The notes beneath the pieces were generated by a model. The model did not search any database. It saw nothing but the letters and a program-made list of their open reading frames with translations, and was not told the origin of the DNA. A stretch of DNA of 64,000 nucleotides from Bryobacterales bacterium (GTDB taxonomy: Bacteria > Acidobacteriota > Terriglobia > Bryobacterales > Bryobacteraceae), in the NCBI GenBank assembly GCA_016789905.1, contig JAEUQC010000196.1:1-64000 (forward strand), in the 5' to 3' direction. Within the stretch, counting starts at the first letter, position 1. Every line of letters begins with the position of its first letter. The translations under genes were made by a program, and so were the position numbers. This document shows, piece by piece, positions 8,384 through 15,883 of the stretch.

Positions 8384-8772
8384 TAATTGCCCTTGCGGCG
8401 CTGATTGTGATCGGCGCTTTATTCCTAACCCTACGAATTAGCGAAAAACAGCTTCCACCGGAGGAATCGGTAACGCCGATTAAGCCGCTGGAAGACGCGA
8501 AACAGAGAATCTATGAATCCCTGCGGGACTTGCAGTTTGAGTACCGGCTGGGGAAGCTGTCCGACGCCGACTATCAGACGTCCAAACTGGAGTTGCAAAA
8601 AGAGCTGGGGCGGGTGTTGCAGCAGATGGACGAGGCGGCGCCGGCGGGGAAGGCTGGAGTGGTGAAAGCGGCGGCTCCGAAGGGGAATGTTTGCCCGCAT
8701 TGCAGGGCGAGTTTTAAAGAGCAGTTGAAGTTCTGCGGGGAGTGCGGGAAGCCGATGGAGGCCGAGGGATGA
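8380..8772 (+). CDS. CcmI-like membrane protein fused to a zinc ribbon
   Basis: 130 residues. It opens with one membrane span (IALAALIVIGALFLTL), continues with an RIYESLRDLQFEYRLGKLSD segment and a following coiled-coil-like helix that match the N-terminal region of CcmI/CycH, and ends with a zinc ribbon (CPHCRASF, CGECGKPM). CcmI presents apocytochromes to the haem lyase, but the TPR part usual in proteobacterial CcmI is absent. The start overlaps the ccmH stop (ATGA) and its own stop overlaps the next start, so it is an integral operon member. If the CcmI-like topology holds, the zinc ribbon faces the cytoplasm; this is inference. Confidence 0.75.
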   Translation: MIIALAALIVIGALFLTLRISEKQLPPEESVTPIKPLEDAKQRIYESLRDLQFEYRLGKLSDADYQTSKLELQKELGRVLQQMDEAAPAGKAGVVKAAAPKGNVCPHCRASFKEQLKFCGECGKPMEAEG

Positions 8773-9740
8773 GGCGCGTTGTCTGTTTATTGGCGATGGC
8801 GCTGCCGGTGCTGGCGGCCGTGGATGGGACGGTGACGAACGCGACGACGGGAAAGCCGCAGGCGGGGGCGACGGTGACGCTCTATGAGAACACGCAAGCC
8901 GGGCCGGAGCCATTGGAGAGTGTGAAGTCCGGCGCCGATGGGAGTTGGAAGATTGATAAGCCGTTTCAAGGGATGGGCTTCATTCAAACGGCGTTTGATG
9001 GGGTGACGTACAATCACACGCTACGGCCGAACGCGCCGAAGACGGGAATTTCGTTGGCGGTTTACAACGTGACGGCGAAAATGGGCGCGGAGGTGAAGGT
9101 CACCAACCACATGCTTCTGCTGGAGCCACAGGGAGACAAGCTGTCGGTACGGGAATCGTATTTCTTTGCCAATGAAGGGAAGACGACGTGGAACGACGGG
9201 GCCAATGGGACGCTGCGATTCCTCATCAGCAAAGAGCCGCTGGGGCCGGTGGAAGTGAACGCGACGGCGCCACAGGGGATGCCGGTGGCGCGACTGGCGA
9301 ACAAAGGGAAGAACCCGGGTGAGATGAAGGTGGATTTCCCGATTAAGCCGGGGGAGACGCGGATTGACCTGGCCTATACACTGCCGTATGCGAGTCCTTC
9401 GCGGTTCCAGACGAAGTTCCTGCTGCCGGCGATGCAGGCAATGATCGCGGTGCCGAATGGCGTGGAAGTGAAGGGCGAGGGGCTTAAGGAAGAGGGCAAG
9501 GAGCCGACGACGCAGGCGAGCATTTTCAAAGTGGAAACGCAGAACCTGGACCTGACGCTGACGGGAACCGGTGAATTGACTGGAGCCGGGGCGGCCGGGG
9601 ACGCGGGAGCTTCAAGTGGGCCGGAGATTGAACAGATACCTGCTCGGCCGTATGAAAAGCTGTACTGGGTGCTGGGTTTGCTGTTCGCGATATTGGGTTG
9701 CGGGTTTGTGTTGCTGTATCGCAGCGAGGCGAGGAAATGA
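8769..9740 (+). CDS. Exported, membrane-anchored carboxypeptidase-regulatory-like protein inside the ccm operon (function unknown)
   Basis: 323 residues from the ATG at 8769, which overlaps the previous stop as ATGA. A signal peptide (MRRVVCLLAMALPVLA) precedes a CarboxypepD_reg-like beta-sandwich (DGTVTNATTGKPQAGATVTL, about residues 18-90). An unassigned beta-rich region follows, and one C-terminal span (LYWVLGLLFAILGCGFVLL) ends in basic residues. There are no cysteines outside the signal peptide and the C-terminal span, so it cannot replace the missing thiol protein CcmG. Position between ccmH/ccmI-like and ccmA suggests a role in cytochrome c assembly, perhaps apocytochrome or membrane scaffolding. 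This is inference from context only. Confidence 0.75.
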   Translation: MRRVVCLLAMALPVLAAVDGTVTNATTGKPQAGATVTLYENTQAGPEPLESVKSGADGSWKIDKPFQGMGFIQTAFDGVTYNHTLRPNAPKTGISLAVYNVTAKMGAEVKVTNHMLLLEPQGDKLSVRESYFFANEGKTTWNDGANGTLRFLISKEPLGPVEVNATAPQGMPVARLANKGKNPGEMKVDFPIKPGETRIDLAYTLPYASPSRFQTKFLLPAMQAMIAVPNGVEVKGEGLKEEGKEPTTQASIFKVETQNLDLTLTGTGELTGAGAAGDAGASSGPEIEQIPARPYEKLYWVLGLLFAILGCGFVLLYRSEARK

Positions 9741-10438
9741 GCGGGCCTGCCGTCGCCGCGGCGGGCGTTTGGAAATATTTTGGCGATTATCCGGCGTTGC
9801 GGGATGTGCGGTTTGAACTGCGGGAAGGCGAGTGCCTGGCGCTGCTGGGGCGGAACGGAGCAGGGAAGACGACGCTGCTGCGGATACTGGGCGGGCTGAG
9901 CGGCGCGTCGAAGGGCGCGGTGGAGATAAATGGCGGCGATGTGCGGGCATCGCAGACGCGGGCCAGGATTGGCTGGCTGGGCCATTCGATTGGGCTCTAC
10001 GATGAGCTGTCGGCGCGGGAAAACCTGCGGACGTTTGGGGCGTTGTATGGCGTGACGGCGGGAATGATTTCGGAGTGGCTGGCGAAGGTGAATTTGGCGC
10101 ACGTAGCCGATTCGCCGGTGCGGGAGTATTCGCGCGGAATGCGGCAGCGGCTGGCGGTGGCGCGCGCGTTTCTGCATGGGCCGCGGTTGCTGCTGCTGGA
10201 TGAGCCGTTCACATCGCTGGACGATAAGGCCATTGCGCTGTTGCAGGGATTGCTGGCGGCAGCGCGGGCGGACGGGGCGACGATCATCCTATCGACGCAC
10301 CAGATTCGAGAGGCGATGGAACTGGCGAGCAAGGTGGCGCTACTGGACCGGGGGAAGCTGGTGCATTTCGGAGAGCGAACGGAGGAGATGGTGGGCGACC
10401 CCACGTATTTGTACCGGACGTACGGGAGCGCGGCATGA
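9737..10438 (+). CDS. ccmA: Haem exporter ABC ATPase CcmA
   Basis: 233-residue ABC ATPase. Walker A is GRNGAGKTT (about residues 38-46), the signature motif YSRGMRQ (131-137) and Walker B LLLLDEP (151-157), followed by the switch His (STHQ). In System I, CcmA with CcmB drives release of holo-CcmE from the CcmC/D complex. The chosen ATG at 9737 overlaps the preceding stop (ATGA), and its own stop overlaps ccmB in the same way. Subfamily assignment rests on size and on the ccmB, ccmC and ccmD neighbours. Confidence 0.93.
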   Translation: MSGPAVAAAGVWKYFGDYPALRDVRFELREGECLALLGRNGAGKTTLLRILGGLSGASKGAVEINGGDVRASQTRARIGWLGHSIGLYDELSARENLRTFGALYGVTAGMISEWLAKVNLAHVADSPVREYSRGMRQRLAVARAFLHGPRLLLLDEPFTSLDDKAIALLQGLLAAARADGATIILSTHQIREAMELASKVALLDRGKLVHFGERTEEMVGDPTYLYRTYGSAA

Positions 10439-11115
10439 CAACGCTGCGGCACGCGGCGGCGATCGCAGTGAAGGACCTGCGGAGCGAGTTCCGGACGAAG
10501 GAGTCGATTAATTCCACGCTCTCGTTCAGCGTGGTGATATTGCTGCTGTTCGCATTCGCGTTCGACCCGACGCCGGACATGATCGCCGAGTTCGGAGGCG
10601 GGCTGTTGTGGATTGTATTTGTCTTCGCGGGGGCGTTGATTGTGAACCGGGCGTTCGCGCGGGAGTTGCCGAACGATTGCATTGACGTGCTGGTGTCGTC
10701 GCCGGCATCGGGGGCGTCGTTGTTTCTGGGGAAGGCGGTGGCAGCGTTTGTGCTGCTGTTTGGCATTGAGTGTATCTGTTTGCCGGTGTTCGGAATTCTT
10801 TATAACGTGACGTGGTGGCGGAGCCTGAGCGGGATGATGGGGGTGCTGGCGCTGGGGACGTGGGCGATGGCGTGTGTGGGTGTGTTCATCAGCGCGCTGA
10901 CGGTGAACCTGCGGCTGCGGGAGGTGATGCTGCCGATGCTGGTGTATCCGGTGCTGATTCCGGCGATATTGCCGGCGATGATGCTGACGAACACGCTGCT
11001 GACGGGCCAGCCGCTGCCTTCGGATTTCGGTGTTTGGCTGCGCCTGCTGGTGGGATTCAATATCATGTTCACAACGCTTTCGGTTTACCTGGCCGAGACG
11101 ATTTTGGTGAGATAG
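10435..11115 (+). CDS. ccmB: Haem exporter permease CcmB
   Basis: 226-residue integral membrane protein with six predicted hydrophobic spans and the CcmB opening pattern AVKDLRSEFRTKESIN, then FVFAGALIVNRAFARELPND and a later MLPMLVYPVLIPAI segment. It forms the membrane part of the CcmAB ABC complex. It overlaps ccmA by four bases, and ccmC starts 12 bases downstream with a taggagctgg ribosome site between them. Confidence 0.93.
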   Translation: MTTLRHAAAIAVKDLRSEFRTKESINSTLSFSVVILLLFAFAFDPTPDMIAEFGGGLLWIVFVFAGALIVNRAFARELPNDCIDVLVSSPASGASLFLGKAVAAFVLLFGIECICLPVFGILYNVTWWRSLSGMMGVLALGTWAMACVGVFISALTVNLRLREVMLPMLVYPVLIPAILPAMMLTNTLLTGQPLPSDFGVWLRLLVGFNIMFTTLSVYLAETILVR

Positions 11116-11127
11116 GAGCTGGAAACG

Positions 11128-11820
11128 ATGCGCACAAAAGTGATTCTTGCCCTGGGCGCGGTGGCGTTGCCGCTGCTGTTGCGAAATCTGTACGCGATCA
11201 TGTTCCTGGTTCCGGACGAGATGGAACAGGGGCCGATCTACCGGATTTTTTACTACCACCTGCCGGCGTTTTTTACGGCGGCGCTGTGCTATTTGACGGC
11301 GCTGGTTTCGAGCATTTTGTATCTGCTGAAGAAAGACCAGAAGTACGACGCAATCGCGGTATCGGCGACGGAGACGGGGCTGGCGTTCGCGGCGGTGAAC
11401 CTGATAACGGGGATGATTTGGGGACGGATTAGCTGGGGGATCTGGTGGGCGTGGGATCCGCGGCTGACGTGGGCGTTGATCTGCTGGCTGGTCTATTTCG
11501 GATACCTTATGCTGCGGTCGGCGATTGACGACCCGACGGAGCGGGCGAAGAACAGCGCGGTGTTGAGTGTGTTCGCATCGGCGTCGGTGGCGATTACGTG
11601 GAAGGCCATTGAGTGGTGGCGGACACAGCATCCGGGGCCGGTGCTATCGATTCGGACGGGCGGAGTGCAAAAGATCGATCCGATTATGGAAAACATGATC
11701 TACGTGAACACGGTGGCGCTGCTATTTCTGGCGGCGATCTTCATACTGGTGCGGCTGCGGCAGGAAGAAGTACAGCGGGAAATCGACGCGTTGCGGCGCT
11801 ATGCGCACGCGATGAACTAG
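11128..11820 (+). CDS. ccmC: Haem handling protein CcmC
   Basis: 230-residue polytopic protein with the WWD haem-binding motif (GIWWAWDPRLT, about residues 104-114) and the flanking periplasmic His positions expected for CcmC (YYHLPAFF before; ITWKAIEWWRTQHPGP after). CcmC loads haem on to CcmE. It differs from CcmF by its short length. The downstream ccmD starts 12 bases after the stop. Confidence 0.95.
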   Translation: MRTKVILALGAVALPLLLRNLYAIMFLVPDEMEQGPIYRIFYYHLPAFFTAALCYLTALVSSILYLLKKDQKYDAIAVSATETGLAFAAVNLITGMIWGRISWGIWWAWDPRLTWALICWLVYFGYLMLRSAIDDPTERAKNSAVLSVFASASVAITWKAIEWWRTQHPGPVLSIRTGGVQKIDPIMENMIYVNTVALLFLAAIFILVRLRQEEVQREIDALRRYAHAMN

Positions 11821-11832
11821 AACGGAAAACCG

Positions 11833-11982
11833 ATGGACGAACGCAATATCACATACATGTTTTATGGCCTGGCGGTGGCGTGGGGCCTGCTGGCGGTATA
11901 TGCTGTGCTGCTAGGGTTGCGTGAACGCGACCTGACGAAACAGCTAGACACGCTGAAGCGGATGGTAGAGGAGAAGAAATGA
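11833..11982 (+). CDS. ccmD: CcmD-like small membrane protein
   Basis: 49-codon ORF: MDERNITYMFYGLAVAW, one membrane span (LLAVYAVLLGLR), then a charged C-terminal tail rich in Lys, Glu and Arg. Size, single span, basic/acidic tail and position directly after ccmC all fit CcmD, which holds holo-CcmE at the CcmC complex. Its stop overlaps the ATG of the next gene (ATGA at 11979-11982). Confidence 0.85.
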   Translation: MDERNITYMFYGLAVAWGLLAVYAVLLGLRERDLTKQLDTLKRMVEEKK

Positions 11983-13328
11983 ACCGCCGGAAATTGATGC
12001 AGATGGCGATGGGCGCGCTGCCAGCGACGATGTTGTCGCAGCGGCATTTGGCCGCGCAGGCGCAGGCCGACCGGGCCGTGCGGGGCTTGAGTTCCCCGCT
12101 GATTAAAGACGTGCAGGTGATTGCGACCGCGCCTGCGGGGCTGCGGCTGGTGGTGGTGAAGGTTGTCACCGATCAGGACGGGCTGTACGGCTACGGTTGC
12201 GGTACGTATACGCAGCGGGCCGACCTTGTGGTGGCGGCGGTGGAGCGGTATTTGAAACCGTTCCTGATTGGGCAGAAGGCCGACCGCATTGACGACCTGT
12301 GGCAGGCGATGTACAACTCGAGCTACTGGCGGAACGGGCCGGTGCTGAATAACGGGATCAGCGGGGTGGACCAGGCGCTGTGGGACATAAAAGGCCGCAT
12401 GGCGGGGATGCCGGTGTATCAACTGCTGGGCGGGAAGGTGCGCGAGGCGGCCGACTGCTACGGGCACGCTTCGGGGGCGGACGCTTCCGAGGTTGTGGAC
12501 AGCGTGAAAAAGTATATGGCGCAGGGCTTCCGGCACGTGCGCGTGCAGGTGGGTGTGCCGGGGATGGCCGGGTATGGTTCGGGCCGCGGCGAGGCGAGAA
12601 TCAAAGCACTGCATAACAAGCCGATGTTTGAACCGGCGGCCTATATTCGCCGCGCGCTGCACATGTTCGAAGTCTGCCGGAAGGAGTTGCCGGAAGAACT
12701 GGAACTGCTGCACGACGTTCATGAGCGGATTACGCCGACGCAGGCGTTGCAGTTTTCCAAAGACTGCGAAAAGTTCAAGCTGTTCTTCCTGGAAGATCCG
12801 TTGTCGCCGGAAGACATTGCGTGGTTCCGGCTGATCCGGCAGGCGTGTACGACGCCGATCGCGATGGGCGAATTGTTCAATTCGCCGCATGAATGGTCGC
12901 CGCTGATCGCGGAGCGGCTGATCGACTATATCCGCGTTCATGTGTCGCAGGCGGGCGGGCTGACGCCGTGCCGGAAGATGGCGATTATGGGCGAGCATTT
13001 TGGCGTGCGGACGGCGTGGCATGGGCCGGGCGATGTTTCCCCGATCGGCCACGCGGCGAACGTGGCGTTGGACCTGGTGAGCTACAACTTTGGCGTGCAG
13101 GAATATTCGCCCTTCAATGAACGGACGCGCGAAGTGTTTAGCGGCGTGCCGGAGATAAAAGACGGCTATCTATATGCGACGGAGAAGCCGGGCTGGGGCA
13201 TTGAGGTGAACGAAGCGGCAGCGAAGAAGTATCCGTTTGGCGCCAACGAGCGCGGGGGCGAGCGGAGCAAGTTGAATGGCGGCTGGGGCGAGATTCGCAA
13301 GGCCGACGGGCAGATTATCAAACAGTAA
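11979..13328 (+). CDS. Enolase-superfamily sugar-acid dehydratase (ManD/RspA-like), Tat-type leader
   Basis: 449 residues. The N-terminus MNRRKLMQMAMGAL carries a twin-arginine pattern, suggesting Tat export. The barrel has ligands D246 (in HDVH), E272 (in FLEDP) and E298 (in MGELFNS), spaced 26 and 26 residues as in mannonate dehydratase. AWHGPGDVSP and FGVQEYSPF follow, also ManD-like. Known relatives dehydrate D-mannonate or other sugar acids with Mg2+; others are near inactive, so the substrate is open. The start overlaps ccmD by four bases, unexpected for a catabolic enzyme and suggestive of shared transcription with the ccm operon. Confidence 0.85.
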   Translation: MNRRKLMQMAMGALPATMLSQRHLAAQAQADRAVRGLSSPLIKDVQVIATAPAGLRLVVVKVVTDQDGLYGYGCGTYTQRADLVVAAVERYLKPFLIGQKADRIDDLWQAMYNSSYWRNGPVLNNGISGVDQALWDIKGRMAGMPVYQLLGGKVREAADCYGHASGADASEVVDSVKKYMAQGFRHVRVQVGVPGMAGYGSGRGEARIKALHNKPMFEPAAYIRRALHMFEVCRKELPEELELLHDVHERITPTQALQFSKDCEKFKLFFLEDPLSPEDIAWFRLIRQACTTPIAMGELFNSPHEWSPLIAERLIDYIRVHVSQAGGLTPCRKMAIMGEHFGVRTAWHGPGDVSPIGHAANVALDLVSYNFGVQEYSPFNERTREVFSGVPEIKDGYLYATEKPGWGIEVNEAAAKKYPFGANERGGERSKLNGGWGEIRKADGQIIKQ

Positions 13329-14430
13329 ACTGCCGTTGGAGGGCTTGGACGCCGGAGGCGAAATCCGCTTCCGGCGTCAGCAGGCTAAGCACGAGCCATC
13401 CGTCGGATTCAAAGTCGTAGAAATAGCCGGGCTGGGTGAGAACGCTCTCCGATTGGAGGAGATGCAAGGCCCATTCTTCTTCGGTGCGCGCGCGCGGCGT
13501 GGGGACAATGGCGTACCAGCCGCCCTCGACGTGGAGCGGGCGAAGGCTCGATTTTATTAGGGTCTTGTAGTTCGTTTGGGTGCGGTGCTGGATTTGTTCG
13601 CGAATGGCGGCGCCATGATGGAGCAGGGCGGGCAGGGCGTGTTGGGCCGGGCTGGCAACGGATAGATAGGTGTCGGCAATAAGTTCCAGGCGGGAGATGG
13701 CTTCCCCGGCCTGAGGGCCCGAGGCGGTGAGCCAGGCGACTTTCATCTGCGGGAGGCCGGCGGTTTTGGAGAGGCCGCCGAGGACAAAGGCGAGGCAGCG
13801 GCCGTTATCGCCGAGCGTGGCGGCGCGGGTATGGTCGGGGGAGAGCGGGTACTCGGCGAAGACTTCGTCGGAGATGAGGGCGATGTCGCGCGCGGCGCAG
13901 AGTTGGGAAAGTTTTTCGAGCTCGCTGCGCTTGAGGTAGCTGCCGGTGGGGTTATTGGGGTGAACGAACAGGATGGCTTTGGTGTTGGGGGTGAGTTGCT
14001 TTTCGAGGGAATCGAAATCGAGCCACCAGCCCTCGGCGTATTGGAGTGAGTATTGAATGACTTCGACGGATTCGAGCTTGGCGAGGAACTCGAAGAGCGG
14101 GTAGGAGGGGCGGGGGACTAAGACGGCGTCGCCGGGATTGCAGAGCAGCTTGAAGAGCCAGCCGTAGGCTTCGGAGGTGGAGGCGGAGAGGATGGTGTGT
14201 GGGGCGAGGTTGAGGGCGGCGCGGGCTTCGGCGATGCCACGCGGGTCTGGGTTGTATTTGAGTGCCGCGTTGTTCTGGAAGGCTGCGAGGATTTCGGCGG
14301 GGTAGTGAAAGCCGGCCTTGGTGGGATTGGAGGCGGTAAGGTCGTACCGGGGCTTGCGGTGTTCGAGGGCTTGCGAGAGACGATTGGCGGGGAGGGACCA
14401 ATCGAGGCGATGGGAGAAGGGGATGGGCAC
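13318..14430 (-). CDS. PLP-dependent aminotransferase, class I/II
   Basis: 370 residues with fold-type I aminotransferase motifs: YDLTASNPTKAGF near the start, PRPSYPLFEFLAKL, HPNNPTGSYL (the PLP-contacting Asn region), ALISDEVFAEYPL and the Schiff-base segment VLGGLSKTAGLPQMK. The size is a little short but complete. The substrate amino acid is not evident. The 3' end overlaps the 3' end of the convergent dehydratase gene by 11 bases. A small ORF ends 3 bases upstream of its start on the same strand. Confidence 0.9.
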   Translation of the reverse strand: MPIPFSHRLDWSLPANRLSQALEHRKPRYDLTASNPTKAGFHYPAEILAAFQNNAALKYNPDPRGIAEARAALNLAPHTILSASTSEAYGWLFKLLCNPGDAVLVPRPSYPLFEFLAKLESVEVIQYSLQYAEGWWLDFDSLEKQLTPNTKAILFVHPNNPTGSYLKRSELEKLSQLCAARDIALISDEVFAEYPLSPDHTRAATLGDNGRCLAFVLGGLSKTAGLPQMKVAWLTASGPQAGEAISRLELIADTYLSVASPAQHALPALLHHGAAIREQIQHRTQTNYKTLIKSSLRPLHVEGGWYAIVPTPRARTEEEWALHLLQSESVLTQPGYFYDFESDGWLVLSLLTPEADFASGVQALQRQFTV

Positions 14431-14433
14431 GGG

Positions 14434-14595
14434 TTAGAGGGTGGTGGAGGCGATGCCGATGCGGCGGCGGAGGAAGCTGGTGCGGCGTTCGCGGGGGGAC
14501 GCAAGCCACGAGTCGATGAGGGCCAAGCGCATGGGTTCGAACTGCTGCTTTAGGGTGGGCGGTTTTGGCCTTTTCGGACGATTGCGCTTTGGCAT
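14434..14595 (-). CDS. Small basic protein, probable partner of the adjacent nucleotidyltransferase module
   Basis: 53-codon ORF beginning MPKRNRPKRPKPPTL, continuing with a short helix (EPMRLALIDSWLA) and ending with SPRERRTSFLRRRIG. I recall similar short ORFs with an RRTxFLRxR ending beside nucleotidyltransferase genes in acidobacteria, but no search was made. It lies out of frame over the 3' part of the broken nucleotidyltransferase gene and stops 3 bases before the aminotransferase start. It could be an antitoxin-like partner or merely a leader ORF. Confidence 0.5.
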   Translation of the reverse strand: MPKRNRPKRPKPPTLKQQFEPMRLALIDSWLASPRERRTSFLRRRIGIASTTL

Positions 14596-15012
14596 AGGTG
14601 TCCTCCAGTGTTACCAGAATAGCCAGATCCTGGGGGCGTCCGGCGGCTCTTTTGTTATTGATGATGTCGGCCATGCAGGCGACGAGCAGGGGCTGGGCGC
14701 CGAAATCGACGGTGAGGGCACGGCTGCACAGCGATTCGCAGGAGCGGATGACATCGATACGGAAGCAGAAATCGAGCTGAAGATTGTCGCTATCGCGGGA
14801 AAGCCGAAATATCTGCGCTGCGGGACAAAAAGGGTTGTAGATGACGAGTCCCATCGCTTTGGCGAAGCGTTTCCGCTTCCGGATGTTGGATGGGGTTTTG
14901 CGGAACAGGAAATCGATGTCTACGGTGCGGCCGCGTTGCCGATCATAACCGCTTCCAGTTTGAGCTGGTTAAAGAGGCTGGCGATCTGCTGGAGGCAGGG
15001 CGCTGCGTCCAT
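14540..15012 (-). pseudogene. Broken nucleotidyltransferase-fold gene (AbiEii-like)
   Basis: The minus strand begins with MDAAPCLQQIASLFNQLKLE, then VMIGNAAAP and a stop at 14920-14922. In another frame directly after comes TVDIDFLFRKTPSNIRK, a LQLDFCFRIDVIRSCESL segment, then LLVACMADIINNKRAAG, RPQDLAILVTLED. Joined, they match MNT/AbiEii-type proteins: an IGN(A) loop, the DxD metal site in DIDFLF, and the KRAAGRPQDL stretch. A short deletion seems to have removed the loop between GNAAA and TVDIDF and shifted the frame. The C-terminal frame also lacks a stop where one is expected and runs on across the aminotransferase gene; the 14540 end is approximate. Confidence 0.65.
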
Positions 15013-15046
15013 AGGTCCATGGCATCGCCTGCTATGATTGCGGGAA

Positions 15047-15877
15047 ATGATGACTGGCGGACTCGTGTCGATATTGTTGCTGTTGCAGACCAATGCGGCG
15101 ATGCATAGCCCCGCGGCCGGGCCAGCCAACGGATATGTCATTCCGATTGGCGGCGGGCTGGTTGGACCGGAAATTCTAAACCGGTTCGCGAAACTGGCCG
15201 GCGGGCTGGACGCGCCGATTGTTGTGATTCCAACGGCGGGGGATGCCGATACCTACGGCGAGGCGGCGCTGGAGCGGCACCCGCTGCGCAAGCATGGATT
15301 CACGCGACTGAAGCTGCTGCACACTCGCGAGAGGCGTGTGGCGGATACGGAGGCGTTCGCGGCGGTGTTGAAAACAGCGAAGGGCGTTTGGTTCGACGGG
15401 GGGCGGCAGTGGCGGCTGGTGGACTCGTATTTAGACACGCGGACGCACCGGGAGATGGAAGCGCTATTGCAGCGGGGCGGCGTAATCGCGGGCACTTCGG
15501 CCGGGGCGACGATTCAGGGTTCCTACCTGGTGCGCGGGGCGCGGGAGGGGAACACGATCATGATGGCGAAGGGGTATGAGCAGGGGCTGGGATTTCTATC
15601 TTTCGTCGCCATTGACCAGCACCTGATCAAGCGGAAGCGAGAGAACGACATGCTGCCGGTGGTGGCGCTGAAGCCTGAACTATTGGGTTTGGGGCTGGAC
15701 GAGGGCACGGCGGTGGTGGTGCATGGGACGACGTTCGACGTGATGGGCGTGAGCAAAGTGGCGATCTATGACGCCAACTACGGCGCGGGGCCGGACGGGA
15801 AGGGGTACTATTTTTTGTCGCCGGGTGATTGTTTCGATATCGCGAAGCGCAAACAGATTGCCTGCGCCGTGCAATAG
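15047..15877 (+). CDS. Exported cyanophycinase-like serine peptidase (S51 family)
   Basis: About 276 residues from the ATG at 15047 (an upstream TTG at 15038 is possible). A signal peptide precedes NGYVIPIGGGLVGPEI. The nucleophile motif AGTSAGAT places Ser151, as in cyanophycinase and aspartyl dipeptidase (S51), and VWFDGGRQWRLVD supplies the preceding conserved loop. Cyanophycinases release beta-Asp-Arg dipeptides from cyanophycin. The leader suggests an extracellular or periplasmic enzyme feeding on polymer from other cells. It is convergent with the next gene, 6 bases apart. Confidence 0.85.
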   Translation: MMTGGLVSILLLLQTNAAMHSPAAGPANGYVIPIGGGLVGPEILNRFAKLAGGLDAPIVVIPTAGDADTYGEAALERHPLRKHGFTRLKLLHTRERRVADTEAFAAVLKTAKGVWFDGGRQWRLVDSYLDTRTHREMEALLQRGGVIAGTSAGATIQGSYLVRGAREGNTIMMAKGYEQGLGFLSFVAIDQHLIKRKRENDMLPVVALKPELLGLGLDEGTAVVVHGTTFDVMGVSKVAIYDANYGAGPDGKGYYFLSPGDCFDIAKRKQIACAVQ

Positions 15878-15883
15878 GTTCGC

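Noticed and set aside
9997..11631. 544-codon minus-strand ORF opposite ccmA, ccmB and ccmC
   Set aside because: Arg/Gln/His/Pro-rich shadow of three well recognised genes.
14441..15037. 198-codon plus-strand ORF opposite the nucleotidyltransferase remains
   Set aside because: No domain seen, whereas the minus strand shows MNT-type motifs in two joined frames.
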